A stretch of DNA of 64,000 nt from Uruburuella suis (GTDB taxonomy: Bacteria; Pseudomonadota; Gammaproteobacteria; Burkholderiales; Neisseriaceae), in contig NZ_SLXE01000001.1 of the NCBI RefSeq assembly GCF_004341385.1, positions 124,001-188,000 on the forward strand, read 5' to 3'. The notes beneath the pieces were generated by a model. The model ran no database searches, was not told where the DNA came from, and saw only the letters and a program-made list of their open reading frames with translations. Every line of letters begins with the position of its first letter. The first letter of the stretch is position 1. This document shows, in pieces, positions 26,018 to 38,477 of this stretch. The translations under genes and the position numbers were made by a program.

Positions 26018-27310
26018 TCAAGCGCGCAAGTCGGCAAACACGTCAAAATAAGTGGGGAAGGTTTTGTGTGTGCATTTGGGGTCGTTGATGATCACCGGCA
26101 CACCCAAGAGTGAAACCAGCGAGAAACACATGGCCATGCGGTGGTCGTCGTAAGTGTCGATTACCGCATCGGGCGTGAGCACGGCAGGTGGTGTGATGTG
26201 GATGGCTTCCGGCGCTTCCACCACCGTAGCGCCCACTTTGCGCAATTCTGCCGCCATCGCGGCAATGCGGTCGGTTTCTTTCACGCGCCAAGAGCCGATA
26301 TTGCGCAAAGAGCAGGGCGCGCCTGTGGCCAGCGCCACCACCGCCAGCGTCATTGCCGCATCGGGAATGTGGTTGGCGTCTAGGTCAAACGGGCGCACCG
26401 CTTGCCCCGCCTCACGCGACACTTCGATAAAATCATCGCCCCACATCACGTTCGCGCCGATTTTTTCCAATTCGTGTGCAAAGGCCACATCACCCTGAAT
26501 ACTGTGGCGGCCGATGCCGGTTACGCGGATGGGCGCACCCGAGAGCAGGCCGGCGGCAAGAAAATAAGAGGCGCTCGAAGCATCGCCTTCCACATGCAGC
26601 ACTTCGGGGGCATGGTAGTGCGCACCGGCCGGCAGCCTGAATATTTGATAATTTTCGTTTTCCACCTGCACACCGAATTGCGCCATCAATTTCAAAGTGA
26701 TGTCGATATAAGGCTTGGAAATCAATTCACCCACCATGCGGATTTCAAAAGCTTCACCAGTGAGCGGCAAGGCCATCAGCAAAGCGGTGAGAAACTGGCT
26801 CGACACATTGCCTTTAATCGGAATCACGCGCGCACCCTTATCGCTGCGCCCGTTGATTTGCAGCGGCGGATAGCCTTCTTTGCCCAAATATTGCACATCG
26901 GCGCCTGCAATGTGCAGCGCATCCACCAAGTCGCCAATCGGGCGCTCGTGCATGCGCGGCACGCCGTGCAGCCGGTAATCGCCGCCGAGCACCGCCAGCG
27001 CTGCTGTGAGCGGGCGGAAAGCGGTGCCGGCGTTGCCGAGAAATAAATCGGCGCGGCGCTCGGGAAAACGGCCGCCACAGCCATGCACTTTAATGCGGCC
27101 GGGCGCTAAGGGCTCCAGCTTCACGCCCAGCGAAGTAAGCGCTTCGAGCATGCGCGCGGTGTCGTCAGATGAAAGCAGCGAGCGAATTTCGCACGCATTG
27201 TCAGATAAAGCCGCCAGCAAAAGCGTGCGGTTGCTGATGCTTTTCGAGCCGGGCAGGGCAACAACAGAAGGTTTGAGGGCAGCGGCGCTCAGGCGGATAG
27301 ATTCAGTCAT
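26018..27310 (-). CDS. aroA: 3-phosphoshikimate 1-carboxyvinyltransferase (EPSP synthase)
   Basis: This 430-residue class I EPSP synthase of the shikimate pathway joins PEP to shikimate 3-phosphate. The N-terminal [17 protein letters not shown], the [17 protein letters not shown] loop with FRP in place of the more usual MRP, and the C-terminal [12 protein letters not shown] are clear. Two inverse alpha/beta domains. It is divergent from cmk with about 120 bases between starts; that gap contains TATAAT on the minus strand, a likely -10 for aroA. Confidence 0.97.
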   Translation of the reverse strand: MTESIRLSAAALKPSVVALPGSKSISNRTLLLAALSDNACEIRSLLSSDDTARMLEALTSLGVKLEPLAPGRIKVHGCGGRFPERRADLFLGNAGTAFRPLTAALAVLGGDYRLHGVPRMHERPIGDLVDALHIAGADVQYLGKEGYPPLQINGRSDKGARVIPIKGNVSSQFLTALLMALPLTGEAFEIRMVGELISKPYIDITLKLMAQFGVQVENENYQIFRLPAGAHYHAPEVLHVEGDASSASYFLAAGLLSGAPIRVTGIGRHSIQGDVAFAHELEKIGANVMWGDDFIEVSREAGQAVRPFDLDANHIPDAAMTLAVVALATGAPCSLRNIGSWRVKETDRIAAMAAELRKVGATVVEAPEAIHITPPAVLTPDAVIDTYDDHRMAMCFSLVSLLGVPVIINDPKCTHKTFPTYFDVFADLRA

Positions 27311-27432
27311 GTCGGCAGGTTTCGTTGAATGGGAGAAGTGGAGAAAACAGCTCAGGTTTGTTATTATAGATAAATTGTTTACAAACCGCCATCACGAGAA
27401 AAACCGGGCGCTCACCCACGGATAAAGAAAAT

Positions 27433-28098
27433 ATGGAATCCAAGCAAACACAAAAAGTTATCGCCATCGACGGCCCCAGTGCATCCGGCAAAGGCACCAT
27501 TGCCTCACGCGTGGCCGCCGCATTGGGCTTTGATTATCTCGATTCGGGCGCACTCTACCGGCTCACGGCGCTTTATGCGGAAAAGCAGGGCGTGGAATGG
27601 GACGATGAAGCCGGCGTGGCCGCGCTGGCGCAAGCCTTGCCTGCGGTTTTCGAGAGCGGAAAAACTTTTTTGGCCGGCGAAGATGTCAGCGAGGCCATCC
27701 GCACCGAAGCCATCGGCATGGGCGCATCAACCGTGGCGCAATTGCCGGCCGTGCGCGCGGCTTTGCTGCAACGCCAACGCGATTTCCTCACCGAAAAAGG
27801 CTTGGTGGGCGACGGGCGCGATATGGGCTCGGTGATTTTTCCGAATGCGCTGCTGAAAATCTTTCTCACCGCCAGCGCGCAAGTGCGTGCCGAGCGGCGT
27901 GCAAAACAATTGGGCTTGCCTTGCGAAGGCGTGGCCTTTGAGCGCATTCTTGCCGATATCGAAGCGCGCGATGAGGTTGACAGCCGCCGCGCCGTTGCGC
28001 CGCTGGTGCAGCTGCCCGATGCCGAGCTGTTGGACACATCAGCCATGGGCATTGAAGAAACCGTAAAAAAAGTGCTTGATTGGTATCGCAAAAAATAA
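27433..28098 (+). CDS. cmk: Cytidylate kinase
   Basis: This 221-residue enzyme phosphorylates CMP and dCMP. The P-loop is GPSASGKGTIASRVA, the CMP-binding segment DSGALYRLTALYA follows, and GDGRDMGSVIFPNALLKIFLTASAQVRAERRAKQ carries the lid. The cmk-rpsA-ihfB order here is conserved across proteobacteria. A 158-base gap with a DUS pair and a TATAAT separates it from rpsA. Confidence 0.97.
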   Translation: MESKQTQKVIAIDGPSASGKGTIASRVAAALGFDYLDSGALYRLTALYAEKQGVEWDDEAGVAALAQALPAVFESGKTFLAGEDVSEAIRTEAIGMGASTVAQLPAVRAALLQRQRDFLTEKGLVGDGRDMGSVIFPNALLKIFLTASAQVRAERRAKQLGLPCEGVAFERILADIEARDEVDSRRAVAPLVQLPDAELLDTSAMGIEETVKKVLDWYRKK

Positions 28099-28107
28099 AA
28101 TCTGCTG

Positions 28108-28163
28108 TATAATCCACGTTTAAGCTTTCAGACGGCCTTGTTAACCTAAAAGGCCGTCTGAAA
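28108..28163 (+). promoter_or_regulatory. Candidate rpsA promoter with DUS pair in the leader
   Basis: TATAAT at 28108-28113 is followed by an inverted DUS pair (about 28126-28163) in the presumed rpsA leader. The pair has no T-run and could act as a leader structure or partial terminator of cmk. Confidence 0.4.
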
Positions 28164-28256
28164 AATATTTTGCAGCACCCGCTTGTTGCGCCAAGGGCAG
28201 CCAAGCGTATTCCAACCAGACCCGCACCCCTTGGCGGTGTATCGAAAAGAGATATT

Positions 28257-29942
<1,686 letters not shown>

Positions 29943-29951
29943 GGCGTCAAC

Positions 29952-30266
29952 ATGACCAAGTCAGAGTTAATGGTTCGCTTGGCAGAAGTGTTTGCCGAGA
30001 AAAACGGTAATCAATTGGTGGCCAAAGATATTGAATACAGCGTAAAGGTTTTGGTAGATACCATGACCCGCTCGCTGGCCAAAGGCCAACGTATTGAGAT
30101 CCGCGGTTTCGGCAGCTTCGACTTGAACCATCGCCCGGCCCGCATCGGCCGCAATCCGAAAACCGGTGAAAAAGTGGATGTGCCTGAAAAGCATGTACCG
30201 CATTTCAAGCCGGGTAAAGAATTGCGCGAACGCGTGGATCAGGCCATGTCAGCAAACGACAAGTAA
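29952..30266 (+). CDS. ihfB: Integration host factor beta subunit
   Basis: This is a 104-residue DNA-bending protein that pairs with IhfA. The HU/IHF fold is complete, with the beta-arm [20 protein letters not shown] carrying the intercalating proline. It starts 9 bases after rpsA and is surely co-transcribed with it. Correia elements of other Neisseria often contain IHF sites, a possible link to the repeats in this window. Confidence 0.97.
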   Translation: MTKSELMVRLAEVFAEKNGNQLVAKDIEYSVKVLVDTMTRSLAKGQRIEIRGFGSFDLNHRPARIGRNPKTGEKVDVPEKHVPHFKPGKELRERVDQAMSANDK

Positions 30267-30278
30267 TCCGGAAGCAAA

Positions 30279-30308
30279 GAAGCGCCGCAGCAATGCGGCG
30301 CTTTTGTA
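30279..30308 (+). terminator. Terminator of rpsA-ihfB
   Basis: AAGCGCCGCA and TGCGGCGCTT over a GCAA loop followed by TTG, 13 bases after the ihfB stop. Confidence 0.85.
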
Positions 30309-30454
30309 TGCGCGTAGGTTTGATTTGTTGAACCGGTATGCTTTGTTTTAAGGTGCAAACATTCGATTTTCCAGTGTGTTTTTAGCTGAATTTGCCAAAC
30401 AATGTGGCACTTAATTGTGAAAATCCCGTAAAAAGCATTCTGCCCGCGATAATC

Positions 30455-30483
30455 CTTTCAGGCCGTCTGAAATCCTTTATAAT
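30455..30483 (+). promoter_or_regulatory. zapE promoter with a DUS as spacer
   Basis: CTTTCA (30455-30460) and a perfect TATAAT (30478-30483) are 17 bases apart. The spacer begins with GGCCGTCTGAA, so AGGCCGTCTGAA (30460-30471) occupies most of it. Predicted transcription start is near 30490. Confidence 0.55.
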
Positions 30484-30510
30484 GCCTGTTCGCCTATTTT
30501 GTACAAAATA

Positions 30511-31701
30511 ATGGTTGCTATGAAGAATAACGAAAACCGTTTTGTTGCCCCTGCTTTTACCAACCACAGCCCGCTCACCTGGTATCAGGCTGCTTCAGAG
30601 CAGCCGGCTTTTATCCGGGATGCCGCCCAGGCCAAAGCGATAGAATATCTTGACAAGCTCTGGACCGAGCTGATGATGTTCAAGCGCAAGCGCAACCGCT
30701 TTCTGGGGCGCAGTCTGCGCTCGCCGCAGCTGCCCAAAGGCTTGTATTTTTACGGCGGTGTCGGCCGCGGCAAAAGCTTTCTGATGGATGTGTTTTACGG
30801 CTGCCTGCCTTATAAGCGCAAGCGCCGTGTGCACTTTCATGCCTTTATGGCTGAAGTGCACAAACGAATGAGAGCGCTCCGAGGCGAGCCCGATCCGCTT
30901 AAAGCGGTGGCAGCCGAAATCGCCAAAGAAACCCGCGTGTTGTGCTTTGACGAATTCCACGTCAGCGATATTGCCGATGCGATGATTTTGGGGCGTTTGC
31001 TGGAAAACCTGTTTGAAGACGGTGTGGTGCTGGTGGCCACATCAAACTATGCACCGGCCGAGCTTTATCCCCAAGGGCAAAACCGCAGCAGCTTTTTATC
31101 CACCATTGCTTTGCTGGAGCAAAAACTTACCGTGCTGAATGTGGATGGCGGCGAAGATTACCGCTTGCGCACTTTAAAGCCTGCCGAAGTGTTTTATGTG
31201 CCCGATAGCAAAGAGAATGAAAACAAGCTGGCCGCTTTATTTGCGCAAATGACACACGGCACGCAAAAAAATCCGCACGCCATCACCATTCACGGGCGCG
31301 AGCTGCAATGTAACGCGCGGGCCGATAAAGCCATTTGGTTTGACTTTCGCGCACTGTGTTTCGGGCCGCGCTCGCAAGCCGATTATCTTTATTTAGCCGA
31401 GCATTATGAAATGGTGTTTGTGTCCGGCATCGAGAAAATGGATGAGTCGCAGCGTGCAGAAGCCCGCCGCCTCACTTGGTTGATCGATGTGCTGTATGAT
31501 TTTCGGGTGAAATTTTGCGCCACCAGCCAAGTGGCGGCTGCAGAAATTTATGTAGAAGGCGATTTTGCCAATGAATTCGTGCGCACCGTGAGCCGAATGG
31601 TGGAAATGCAATCGGAAGAATACTTGGCACTGCCGCATCTGGTTTTAACCAAGCCTGCTAAAAAAGCTGCAAACAAATCGCCCAATCTGGCGGAAACTTG
31701 A
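30511..31701 (+). CDS. zapE: Cell-division ATPase ZapE (AFG1-like)
   Basis: This AFG1/ZapE P-loop ATPase of about 396 residues modulates FtsZ-ring constriction in E. coli. Walker A is GGVGRGKSFLMDVFY, Walker B LCFDEFHVSDI, sensor region LVATSNYAPAELYPQG, and the family C-terminus MVEMQSEEYLALPHL is conserved. The start is ambiguous between ATG at 30511 and 30520; neither has a good ribosome-binding site. Close to E. coli ZapE in length. Confidence 0.9.
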   Translation: MVAMKNNENRFVAPAFTNHSPLTWYQAASEQPAFIRDAAQAKAIEYLDKLWTELMMFKRKRNRFLGRSLRSPQLPKGLYFYGGVGRGKSFLMDVFYGCLPYKRKRRVHFHAFMAEVHKRMRALRGEPDPLKAVAAEIAKETRVLCFDEFHVSDIADAMILGRLLENLFEDGVVLVATSNYAPAELYPQGQNRSSFLSTIALLEQKLTVLNVDGGEDYRLRTLKPAEVFYVPDSKENENKLAALFAQMTHGTQKNPHAITIHGRELQCNARADKAIWFDFRALCFGPRSQADYLYLAEHYEMVFVSGIEKMDESQRAEARRLTWLIDVLYDFRVKFCATSQVAAAEIYVEGDFANEFVRTVSRMVEMQSEEYLALPHLVLTKPAKKAANKSPNLAET

Positions 31702-31758
31702 TAGAATACGCCGCGGATTTTAACCGATACTAAAATATTTATTCTAAGGAAACCCATA

Positions 31759-32184
31759 ATGGCGATTGAACGCACCATTTCGATTATCAAACCCGATGCC
31801 GTAGCCAAAGACGTTGTCGGCCAAATTTACAGCCGTTTTGAAAACAACGGCCTGCGCATTATTGCAGCCAAAATGAAACATCTGAGCACCAAAGAAGCAC
31901 AAGATTTTTACGCGGTGCACAAAGCCCGCCCCTTTTTCGGCGATTTGGTGGCTTTTATGACCAGCGGCCCAGTGATGATTCAGGTGTTGGAAGGTGAAAA
32001 TGCCGTGGCCAAAAACCGCGAGCTGATGGGCGCCACCAATCCGAAAGAAGCGGCTGCAGGCACCATCCGTGCCGATTTTGCCGATTCGATTGAAAACAAT
32101 GCCGTGCACGGCTCCGACAGCCTGGAAAATGCCGCCATTGAAATTGCTTACTTTTTCAGCCAAAGCGAAATCTGCGCACGCTGA
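31759..32184 (+). CDS. ndk: Nucleoside diphosphate kinase
   Basis: This 141-residue enzyme exchanges gamma phosphates among nucleoside di- and triphosphates through a phosphohistidine. The catalytic histidine is in [12 protein letters not shown], and the N-terminal [18 protein letters not shown] is canonical. CTAAGGA precedes the ATG. It lies between zapE and rlmN, with a DUS-pair terminator. Confidence 0.97.
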   Translation: MAIERTISIIKPDAVAKDVVGQIYSRFENNGLRIIAAKMKHLSTKEAQDFYAVHKARPFFGDLVAFMTSGPVMIQVLEGENAVAKNRELMGATNPKEAAAGTIRADFADSIENNAVHGSDSLENAAIEIAYFFSQSEICAR

Positions 32185-32195
32185 TGCAAATCCTG

Positions 32196-32229
32196 CCCAG
32201 GCCGTCTGAAAGCTTTCAGACGGCCTGGG
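32196..32229 (+). terminator. DUS-pair terminator of ndk
   Basis: CCCAGGCCGTCTGAAAG and CTTTCAGACGGCCTGGG are directly adjoining complements, followed by an AT-rich stretch. Confidence 0.7.
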
Positions 32230-32350
32230 TATTTATTTTAAGGGCTTTTAAATTAAAGTTATTTTGGGCTGGGCGTGGTGTTGGCCGCATAATTTCAGTA
32301 CAATACCCAAAGCTTTCATTTAAGCGTCTTTCACGCTTGTAACAGAACAC

Positions 32351-33445
32351 ATGAAAACCAATTTATTGAATTTCGATCTCGCCGCGCTGACGCAGCATTT
32401 TGCCGAAATGGGCGAGAAACCTTTCCGTGCCAAACAGGTGATGCGCTGGATGCACCAATCCGGCGCATCCAGTTTTGATGACATGACCGATTTGGCAAAA
32501 TCATTGCGGGCCAAGCTCAATGAGCAGGCCCGCATCGGCGTGCCCGATTTAATGGTGTCGCAACAATCGCTCGACGGCACCCGCAAATGGCTGCTGGATG
32601 TCGGCACCGGCAACGGTGTGGAAACCGTGTTTATCCCCGAAGCGGAGCGCGGCACTTTGTGCATTTCTTCGCAAGTGGGTTGCGCGCTTGAGTGCACATT
32701 CTGCTCCACCGGCCGCCAGGGCTTCAACCGCAATCTGAGCACATCCGAAATCATTGGCCAGCTGTGGTGGGCCAATAAAGCCATGGGCGTTACCCCGAAA
32801 AACGAACGGGTGATTTCCAATGTGGTGATGATGGGCATGGGCGAGCCGCTGGCCAATTTCGATAATGTGGTCGCCGCGCTGAGTATTATGCTCGATGATC
32901 ACGGCTACGGCCTGTCGCGCCGCCGCGTGACCGTGTCTACATCGGGTATGGTGCCGCAAATGGATCGCTTGAAAGACGTGATGCCGGTGGCCTTGGCGGT
33001 GTCGCTGCATGCCTCCAATGATGCCGTGCGCGATGAAATTGTGCCGCTCAATAAAAAATACCCGCTCAAATCATTGATGGCCGCCTGCCAACGCTATTTG
33101 GTGAAAGCACCGCGCGATTTCATCACTTTTGAATATGTGATGCTTGATGGCATCAACGATAAAGCACAACACGCGCGTGAATTGATTGAGTTGGTGCGAG
33201 ATGTGCCGTGCAAATTCAATCTGATTCCGTTCAATCCGTTTCCCAATTCGGGTTATGAGCGCTCCAGCAATGAAAATATCCGCGTGTTCCGCGATATTTT
33301 GCAGCAGGCCGGCTTTGTGGTAACGGTGCGCAAAACGCGCGGAGACGATATCGATGCCGCCTGCGGCCAGCTCGCCGGGCAGGTGCAGGATAAAACCCGC
33401 CGCCAGCAAAAATGGCAGCAGATTATGGTGGAACAACAAGGATAG
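32351..33445 (+). CDS. rlmN: 23S rRNA/tRNA adenine-C2 methyltransferase RlmN
   Basis: This 364-residue radical-SAM enzyme methylates A2503 of 23S rRNA and A37 of some tRNAs. The Fe-S motif C-x3-C-x2-C is in [16 protein letters not shown]; the [16 protein letters not shown] segment and the C-terminal [15 protein letters not shown], with the methyl-carrying cysteine, are present. First gene of a tight unit: pilW starts three bases after its stop codon. Confidence 0.97.
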   Translation: MKTNLLNFDLAALTQHFAEMGEKPFRAKQVMRWMHQSGASSFDDMTDLAKSLRAKLNEQARIGVPDLMVSQQSLDGTRKWLLDVGTGNGVETVFIPEAERGTLCISSQVGCALECTFCSTGRQGFNRNLSTSEIIGQLWWANKAMGVTPKNERVISNVVMMGMGEPLANFDNVVAALSIMLDDHGYGLSRRRVTVSTSGMVPQMDRLKDVMPVALAVSLHASNDAVRDEIVPLNKKYPLKSLMAACQRYLVKAPRDFITFEYVMLDGINDKAQHARELIELVRDVPCKFNLIPFNPFPNSGYERSSNENIRVFRDILQQAGFVVTVRKTRGDDIDAACGQLAGQVQDKTRRQQKWQQIMVEQQG

Positions 33446-33448
33446 CGG

Positions 33449-34219
33449 ATGAAAGCAATGCGGAAAATTTGGCCGGCTGTTTTGCTGGCATTGGCGCTGA
33501 GCGCTTGCGCCGGCGGCGGTTCATCGCAGCCGAGCGCACGCGAGCGCGCTATTCAAGTATCGAACATCAAAGCCCAATTGGCTGTTGAATATATGCGCGC
33601 ACAAGATTACCGCCAAGCGGTGAACAGCATCGATGAAGCGCTGACCTCCAACAGCAAAAATGAAAATGCCTGGTTGGTGCGGGCGCAGATTTACCAATAT
33701 CTGAAAGTACCGGATAAAGCACAAGAAAGCTTTTTGAAAGCATTGGCAATTTCACCCAACAGTGCGGAAATCAACAATAACTACGGCTGGTTTTTGTGCA
33801 ATACACAAAATAAGCCCGCCGAAGCTATTGCTTATTTCGACAAAGCCCTTTCCGACCCGACTTATCCGAATCCGCAGGTGGCTTATCTGAATAAAGGCAT
33901 TTGCAGCGCTCGCAGCGGCCAATTCGGCTTGTCGGAAGCTTATTTGGAACGCGCATTGGCGGTATCGCCGCAATTTTTTCCGGCGCTCAAAGAGCTGGCG
34001 CGCACCAAAATGCTGGCCGGCAATTTGAAGGATGCAGATTATTATTTCCGCCAATATCAAAGCCAAATAGACATGCTTTCACCTGATGATTTATTGTTGG
34101 GCTGGCGCTTGTCGCGCTCGCTCGGCCAAACGCAGGCGGCTTATGAATATGAAGCACAATTAAGGGCAAATTATCCTTATTCCGAAGAACTCCAAATGAT
34201 TACAACAGGACGTTTGTAA
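33449..34219 (+). CDS. pilW: Type IV pilus biogenesis lipoprotein PilW (PilF)
   Basis: This 256-residue outer-membrane lipoprotein has signal peptide and lipobox (LALALSACAGG) followed by about six tetratricopeptide repeats. The family positions or stabilises the PilQ secretin and pilus fibres, hence twitching and DNA uptake. Position between rlmN and a RodZ-type gene is the conserved locus of pilW/pilF in proteobacteria. It overlaps the next gene by one base (TAATG). Either of two close ATG codons could be used. Confidence 0.92.
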   Translation: MKAMRKIWPAVLLALALSACAGGGSSQPSARERAIQVSNIKAQLAVEYMRAQDYRQAVNSIDEALTSNSKNENAWLVRAQIYQYLKVPDKAQESFLKALAISPNSAEINNNYGWFLCNTQNKPAEAIAYFDKALSDPTYPNPQVAYLNKGICSARSGQFGLSEAYLERALAVSPQFFPALKELARTKMLAGNLKDADYYFRQYQSQIDMLSPDDLLLGWRLSRSLGQTQAAYEYEAQLRANYPYSEELQMITTGRL

Positions 34220-35127
34220 TGAGTGAACAATCACCACAAAATGACAACACCGCCGTTTCAGCTGCTGCAGAGCTGGGGGCGAAACTGCGTGAAGCGCGCG
34301 AAAAACGCGGTTTTTCTATCGGGGAAGTGGCTGAGCGATTGAAGCTGCCGGCCCGCCAAATCGAGGGGCTGGAAAGCGGTAATTATGAAAACATGCCCGA
34401 ATTGGTGTTTGTGCGCGGCTTTTTGCGCACATATGGCCGCTTCTTAGACTTGGACGAAAATGAAGTGGCCGCCTACCTCGACCGCATCATGCCGCAGGCG
34501 CGCAATAATGTGTATGCCGTGCAACGCGAAGAAAAATCTTCCAGCCTGAGCTATCAGCAAACCGAGGTGAAAAAACCGTTTCCGAAATGGATTTTCGGCT
34601 TGTTGGCTGTGGCGGCAATCGCCGGCGGCGTTTATGCCTGGCAGAGCAAATCTCAAGCGGACAATGAGCGGCAGACGGATAACAATGAAACTCATATCGG
34701 CTTGGGCAATGTGGCTGCGCCCAATTTAAGCGCCAGCAATATTGCCGTGGTGGCCATGGCCAGCGATGTGCCGGCCTCACCGGCTGTGGCTGCAAGCACC
34801 ACGGCCGCTTCAGAAGCAACGCCGACTGCCGCCTCTGCTCCGGCAGCGGTTGCGGCCAGCGAAACTTCTGCTGCAGTGGCTGCAGACGAGCTGGTGGTGA
34901 AAGTGCGTTACCGCTCCAATTTGGTGATTAAAGACAAAAGCGGCCAATTCGTGATCAACCGCATTGTGCCGGCCGGAAGCGAACACCGCTTTAGTGGCGG
35001 TGCGCCATATGATGTATGGATTGGCTATGCCAGCGGCGCAAGCGCCAATTACGGCGGCCAAGAAGTGGCAGTAGCGCAAAATATCCTCAAAGGCAAAAAA
35101 ACCGCATCATTCAAAGTGGGCCAATAA
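34219..35127 (+). CDS. rodZ: RodZ-like HTH / DUF4115 membrane protein
   Basis: This is a 302-residue bitopic protein. A cytoplasmic Xre-type helix-turn-helix ([25 protein letters not shown], residues 20-85) is followed by one transmembrane helix ([18 protein letters not shown], near residue 125), a long Ala/Ser/Thr-rich periplasmic linker and a C-terminal DUF4115 beta domain ([20 protein letters not shown]). This order is that of RodZ, an MreB partner in cell-shape control. It overlaps pilW and ispG by one base each, showing translational coupling. Confidence 0.88.
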   Translation: MSEQSPQNDNTAVSAAAELGAKLREAREKRGFSIGEVAERLKLPARQIEGLESGNYENMPELVFVRGFLRTYGRFLDLDENEVAAYLDRIMPQARNNVYAVQREEKSSSLSYQQTEVKKPFPKWIFGLLAVAAIAGGVYAWQSKSQADNERQTDNNETHIGLGNVAAPNLSASNIAVVAMASDVPASPAVAASTTAASEATPTAASAPAAVAASETSAAVAADELVVKVRYRSNLVIKDKSGQFVINRIVPAGSEHRFSGGAPYDVWIGYASGASANYGGQEVAVAQNILKGKKTASFKVGQ

Positions 35128-36398
35128 TGAGCACACAAGCAATCACACGACGCCACACCCATCTGGTGCAGATTGACCATGTGCAAGTGGGCGCAGAAGC
35201 GCCTGTGGTGGTGCAGTCGATGACCAACACCGACACCGCCGATGCGGCCGGCACCGCGCAGCAAGTGAAAGAATTGAGCGATGCCGGCTCGGAAATGGTG
35301 CGCATCACTGTCAACAGCCCGGAAGCGGCGGCCAAAGTGGCCGAAATCCGCCAACGGCTGGACGACATGGGTTGCAACACGCCGCTGATTGGTGATTTTC
35401 ATTTCAACGGCGAGCGCCTGTTGGCCGAGTTTCCCGATTGTGCGCAAGCTTTGTCGAAATACCGCATCAATCCGGGCAATGTCGGCAAGGGTGCAAAAGG
35501 CGATGAAAAATTTGCCTATATGATACGCACCGCCGCCGAATACGGCAAAGCTGTGCGCATCGGCGTGAACTGGGGCAGCCTTGATCAAAGCCTGGCCAAG
35601 CGCATGATGGATGCCAATCTGGCCTCGGCCGATCCCAAAAGCCCTGATGAAGTGATGAAAGAAGCGCTGATTGTGTCGGCGCTCGAATCGGCGCAAAAAG
35701 CCGTGGATTTGGGCTTGCCGGAAAACAAAATTATTTTGTCGTGCAAAGTCAGCGCGGTGCAGGATTTGATTCAGGTTTACCGCGATTTAGGTGCACGTTG
35801 CCGCTATCCGCTGCATTTGGGGCTGACCGAAGCCGGCATGGGCAGCAAAGGCATTGTGGCTTCAACCGCAGCGCTCTCGGTGCTCTTGCAAGAGGGCATC
35901 GGCGACACCATCCGCATTTCGCTCACGCCCGAGCCGGGTGCCTCGCGCACGCAAGAAGTGGTGGTGGGGCAGGAAATTCTGCAAACCATGGGCTTGCGCT
36001 CGTTCACCCCGCTGGTAACTGCCTGTCCGGGCTGCGGCCGCACCACCAGCACCGTGTTTCAGGAATTGGCGCGCGATATCCAGCATTATCTGCGCGAACA
36101 AATGCCGGTGTGGCGTTTGCAATATCCGGGCGTGGAAAGCCTGAATGTGGCGGTGATGGGCTGTGTGGTCAACGGCCCGGGTGAGAGCAAGCTGGCCGAC
36201 ATCGGCATCAGCCTGCCCGGCACCGGCGAAACGCCGGTGGCACCGGTGTATGTGGACGGTGAGCGCAAAATCACCCTCAAAGGCGACAATATGGCCGCAG
36301 AATTTTTGGCCATTGTGCAGGAATATGTGGAAACCAACTATGGCGAAGGCGGTATCAAGCGCAGCCAAAGCCGGGTGATTCCAATTAAATTGTCATAA
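35127..36398 (+). CDS. ispG: 4-hydroxy-3-methylbut-2-enyl diphosphate synthase
   Basis: This 423-residue [4Fe-4S] enzyme of the MEP isoprenoid pathway (GcpE) has cysteine ligands in [12 protein letters not shown] and [23 protein letters not shown], a TIM-barrel N-terminal half and a longer proteobacterial-type middle. The start ATG overlaps the rodZ stop (TAATG), supporting coupling. It is followed by a DUS pair and then hisS. Confidence 0.97.
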   Translation: MSTQAITRRHTHLVQIDHVQVGAEAPVVVQSMTNTDTADAAGTAQQVKELSDAGSEMVRITVNSPEAAAKVAEIRQRLDDMGCNTPLIGDFHFNGERLLAEFPDCAQALSKYRINPGNVGKGAKGDEKFAYMIRTAAEYGKAVRIGVNWGSLDQSLAKRMMDANLASADPKSPDEVMKEALIVSALESAQKAVDLGLPENKIILSCKVSAVQDLIQVYRDLGARCRYPLHLGLTEAGMGSKGIVASTAALSVLLQEGIGDTIRISLTPEPGASRTQEVVVGQEILQTMGLRSFTPLVTACPGCGRTTSTVFQELARDIQHYLREQMPVWRLQYPGVESLNVAVMGCVVNGPGESKLADIGISLPGTGETPVAPVYVDGERKITLKGDNMAAEFLAIVQEYVETNYGEGGIKRSQSRVIPIKLS

Positions 36399-36404
36399 GA
36401 TGAA

Positions 36405-36444
36405 TCAGGCCGTCTGAAAAGGCAGGTATTTTTCAGACGGCCTT
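36405..36444 (+). terminator. DUS-pair hairpin after ispG
   Basis: CAGGCCGTCTGAAAA and TTTTCAGACGGCC around GGCAGGTA, followed by TTTATT. It may weaken read-through into hisS. Confidence 0.55.
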
Positions 36445-36469
36445 TATTGATATTGCAGATAAAACATCC

Positions 36470-37765
36470 ATGGGAAAAAAAATCCAGGCCGTTAAAGGCA
36501 TGAACGATTTATTGCCAATCGAGCAAAAAGATTTCAAATTGACTTCGGCCTTTTGGCAGGCTTTTGAAGAAGCTGTGGTGCGCTGGACGCGCCGCTTCGG
36601 CTATCAGCAAATCCGCACGCCGATTGTGGAGCAAACCGGTTTGTTTGTGCGCTCTATCGGTGAAGAAACCGATGTGGTTGGCAAGGAAATGTATACTTTT
36701 TCCGATTCCAACGATGCGCTGAGCCTGAGCCTGCGCCCCGAAGGCACCGCTTCTTGCCTGCGGGCCGTGGTGGAGCACAACTTGCTCTACAACAGCCCGC
36801 AAAAGCTTTGGTATATGGGGCCGATGTTTCGCCGGGAGCGGCCGCAAAAAGGGCGTTACCGCCAGTTCCATCAAGTGGGCGTGGAAGCCTTGGGTTTTGA
36901 AGGACCCGATATTGATGCGGAAATCGTGGCCATGTCGGCCGATTTATGGCGCGAATTAGGCATCAGCGAGCAACTTGTTTTGGAAATCAACAGCTTGGGC
37001 AACCGCGAAGAACGTGCCGCGCATCGTGCAGCTTTAGTGGCTTATCTGAGTGGCTACGAGGCTCAACTGGATGAGGACAGCCGCCGCCGCCTGCACACCA
37101 ATCCTTTGCGCGTGCTCGACAGCAAAAATCCCGATTTGCAGGCCATTTGCAATGCTGCACCGCGCTTGACCGAATATCTCGGCGAAGCCTCGCAAGCGCA
37201 TTATGCGCAGTTTAAAACCATGCTCGACGGGCTGGGCATCGCCTATGTGGAAAACCCTCGGCTGGTGCGCGGCCTGGATTACTACAACCAAACCGTATTC
37301 GAGTGGACCACCGACAAACTCGGCGCGCAAGCCACGGTGTGCGGCGGCGGCCGCTACGACGGTTTGATTGAAGAGCTGGGCGGCAAACCTGCTGCCTCTA
37401 TCGGTTTTGCCATGGGCATTGAGCGCCTGCTGTTGCTGGTGCACGAATACGGTAAGCTCAATGTGCCCGCCGCCCCCGATGTGTATGCCATGCATCAGGG
37501 CGAGGGCGCGGCGCTGAAAGTGATGCAATATGCACAGAATTTGCGCGAAGCCGGCTTTGATGTGTTGCAGCATTCAGGGCAGCAGAGTCTTAAAGCGCAA
37601 ATGAAAAAAGCCGATGCCAGCGGCGCACGTTTTGCGCTGATTGTGGCGCAGGACGAGCTGGCTGCCGGCAGCGCCACTTTGAAAGACATGCAGGGCGGCC
37701 AAGGCCAGCAAACGGTGGCTGCTGCCGATTTATCAACCACTTTGCAACAATGGAAACAGGCATAA
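36470..37765 (+). CDS. hisS: Histidyl-tRNA synthetase
   Basis: This 431-residue class II aminoacyl-tRNA synthetase has motif 2 [16 protein letters not shown], the histidine-specific signatures [15 protein letters not shown] and [14 protein letters not shown], and motif 3 [12 protein letters not shown]. The C-terminal anticodon-binding domain begins near residue 330. The stop codon abuts the start of the following gene. Confidence 0.97.
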   Translation: MGKKIQAVKGMNDLLPIEQKDFKLTSAFWQAFEEAVVRWTRRFGYQQIRTPIVEQTGLFVRSIGEETDVVGKEMYTFSDSNDALSLSLRPEGTASCLRAVVEHNLLYNSPQKLWYMGPMFRRERPQKGRYRQFHQVGVEALGFEGPDIDAEIVAMSADLWRELGISEQLVLEINSLGNREERAAHRAALVAYLSGYEAQLDEDSRRRLHTNPLRVLDSKNPDLQAICNAAPRLTEYLGEASQAHYAQFKTMLDGLGIAYVENPRLVRGLDYYNQTVFEWTTDKLGAQATVCGGGRYDGLIEELGGKPAASIGFAMGIERLLLLVHEYGKLNVPAAPDVYAMHQGEGAALKVMQYAQNLREAGFDVLQHSGQQSLKAQMKKADASGARFALIVAQDELAAGSATLKDMQGGQGQQTVAAADLSTTLQQWKQA

Positions 37766-38395
37766 ATGGCTTCACATATTCAAGATCAAGAAGAGCTGGA
37801 AAATTTCAAATATTTTTGGAAAAGCTGGGGGCGCTGGCTGTTTACCGCGCTGCTGATTGCCGCATTGGCCTATTTGGGCTATGTGCTGTATCAAAATTAT
37901 CAGGCCGGTAAAGACCAAGAAGCAGCCGGCGTGCTGGCCGGATTGGTGGAAAAAGCGCAAAATCAAGGCGATGCAAAAGCCATTAATGCCGATTTGCTGA
38001 AATTGCAGCAAAACCACCCGAGCACCATGGCCGCAGCGCAAGCCACCATGATGGTGGCTGCCACCGAGTTTGACCAAGGGCAATACGATACCGCCGCCGG
38101 CCACCTGACATGGGTGTTGAAAAACCAAAAAGCGCCGCTGGTGCAGGCTTTGGCAGCGCAACGCTTGGCTGTGGTGCAATTGCAGCAGAAAAAATACACC
38201 GAAGCGCTGGCCACTCTGGCCACGCCGGTAGAAGCCGATTTTGAGCCGCTGCTGCTGGAAACCAAAGGCGATGTGTATGCGGCCGAGGGCAAAAATAGCG
38301 AGGCCGTGGCTGCTTACGAGCAGGCATTAAACAAGTTGCCCAAAGAGGCGGGCAACCGCCAATTGCTGCAATTGAAAGCAGACCAGCTGAAATAA
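37766..38395 (+). CDS. yfgM: YfgM-family periplasmic TPR protein
   Basis: This is a 209-residue membrane-anchored protein: a short cytoplasmic tail (MASHIQDQEELENFKYFWKSWG), one transmembrane helix (WLFTALLIAALAYLGYVLY, residues about 24-43) and a periplasmic tetratricopeptide domain (ALNKLPKEAGNRQLLQLKAD at the end). YfgM contacts the SecYEG translocon in E. coli and helps periplasmic chaperone networks. Its ATG directly follows the hisS stop. In E. coli bamB would follow; here der follows without it. Confidence 0.88.
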   Translation: MASHIQDQEELENFKYFWKSWGRWLFTALLIAALAYLGYVLYQNYQAGKDQEAAGVLAGLVEKAQNQGDAKAINADLLKLQQNHPSTMAAAQATMMVAATEFDQGQYDTAAGHLTWVLKNQKAPLVQALAAQRLAVVQLQQKKYTEALATLATPVEADFEPLLLETKGDVYAAEGKNSEAVAAYEQALNKLPKEAGNRQLLQLKADQLK

Positions 38396-38444
38396 CACAG
38401 GCCGTCTGAAAGCGACCACACAGGGGCAACTCCTTGCCCGCTGC

Positions 38445-38477
38445 GGCTTGCAAAAGAAACCCTTTCTTTTGCAAGCC
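38445..38477 (+). terminator. Perfect 15-bp stem-loop between yfgM and der
   Basis: GGCTTGCAAAAGAAA and TTTCTTTTGCAAGCC are exact complements around CCC. It lies 50 bases after yfgM. A short T-run (CTTTTTATT) comes ten bases later, so termination efficiency is uncertain; the symmetry suggests a terminator or protein-binding site. Confidence 0.55.
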
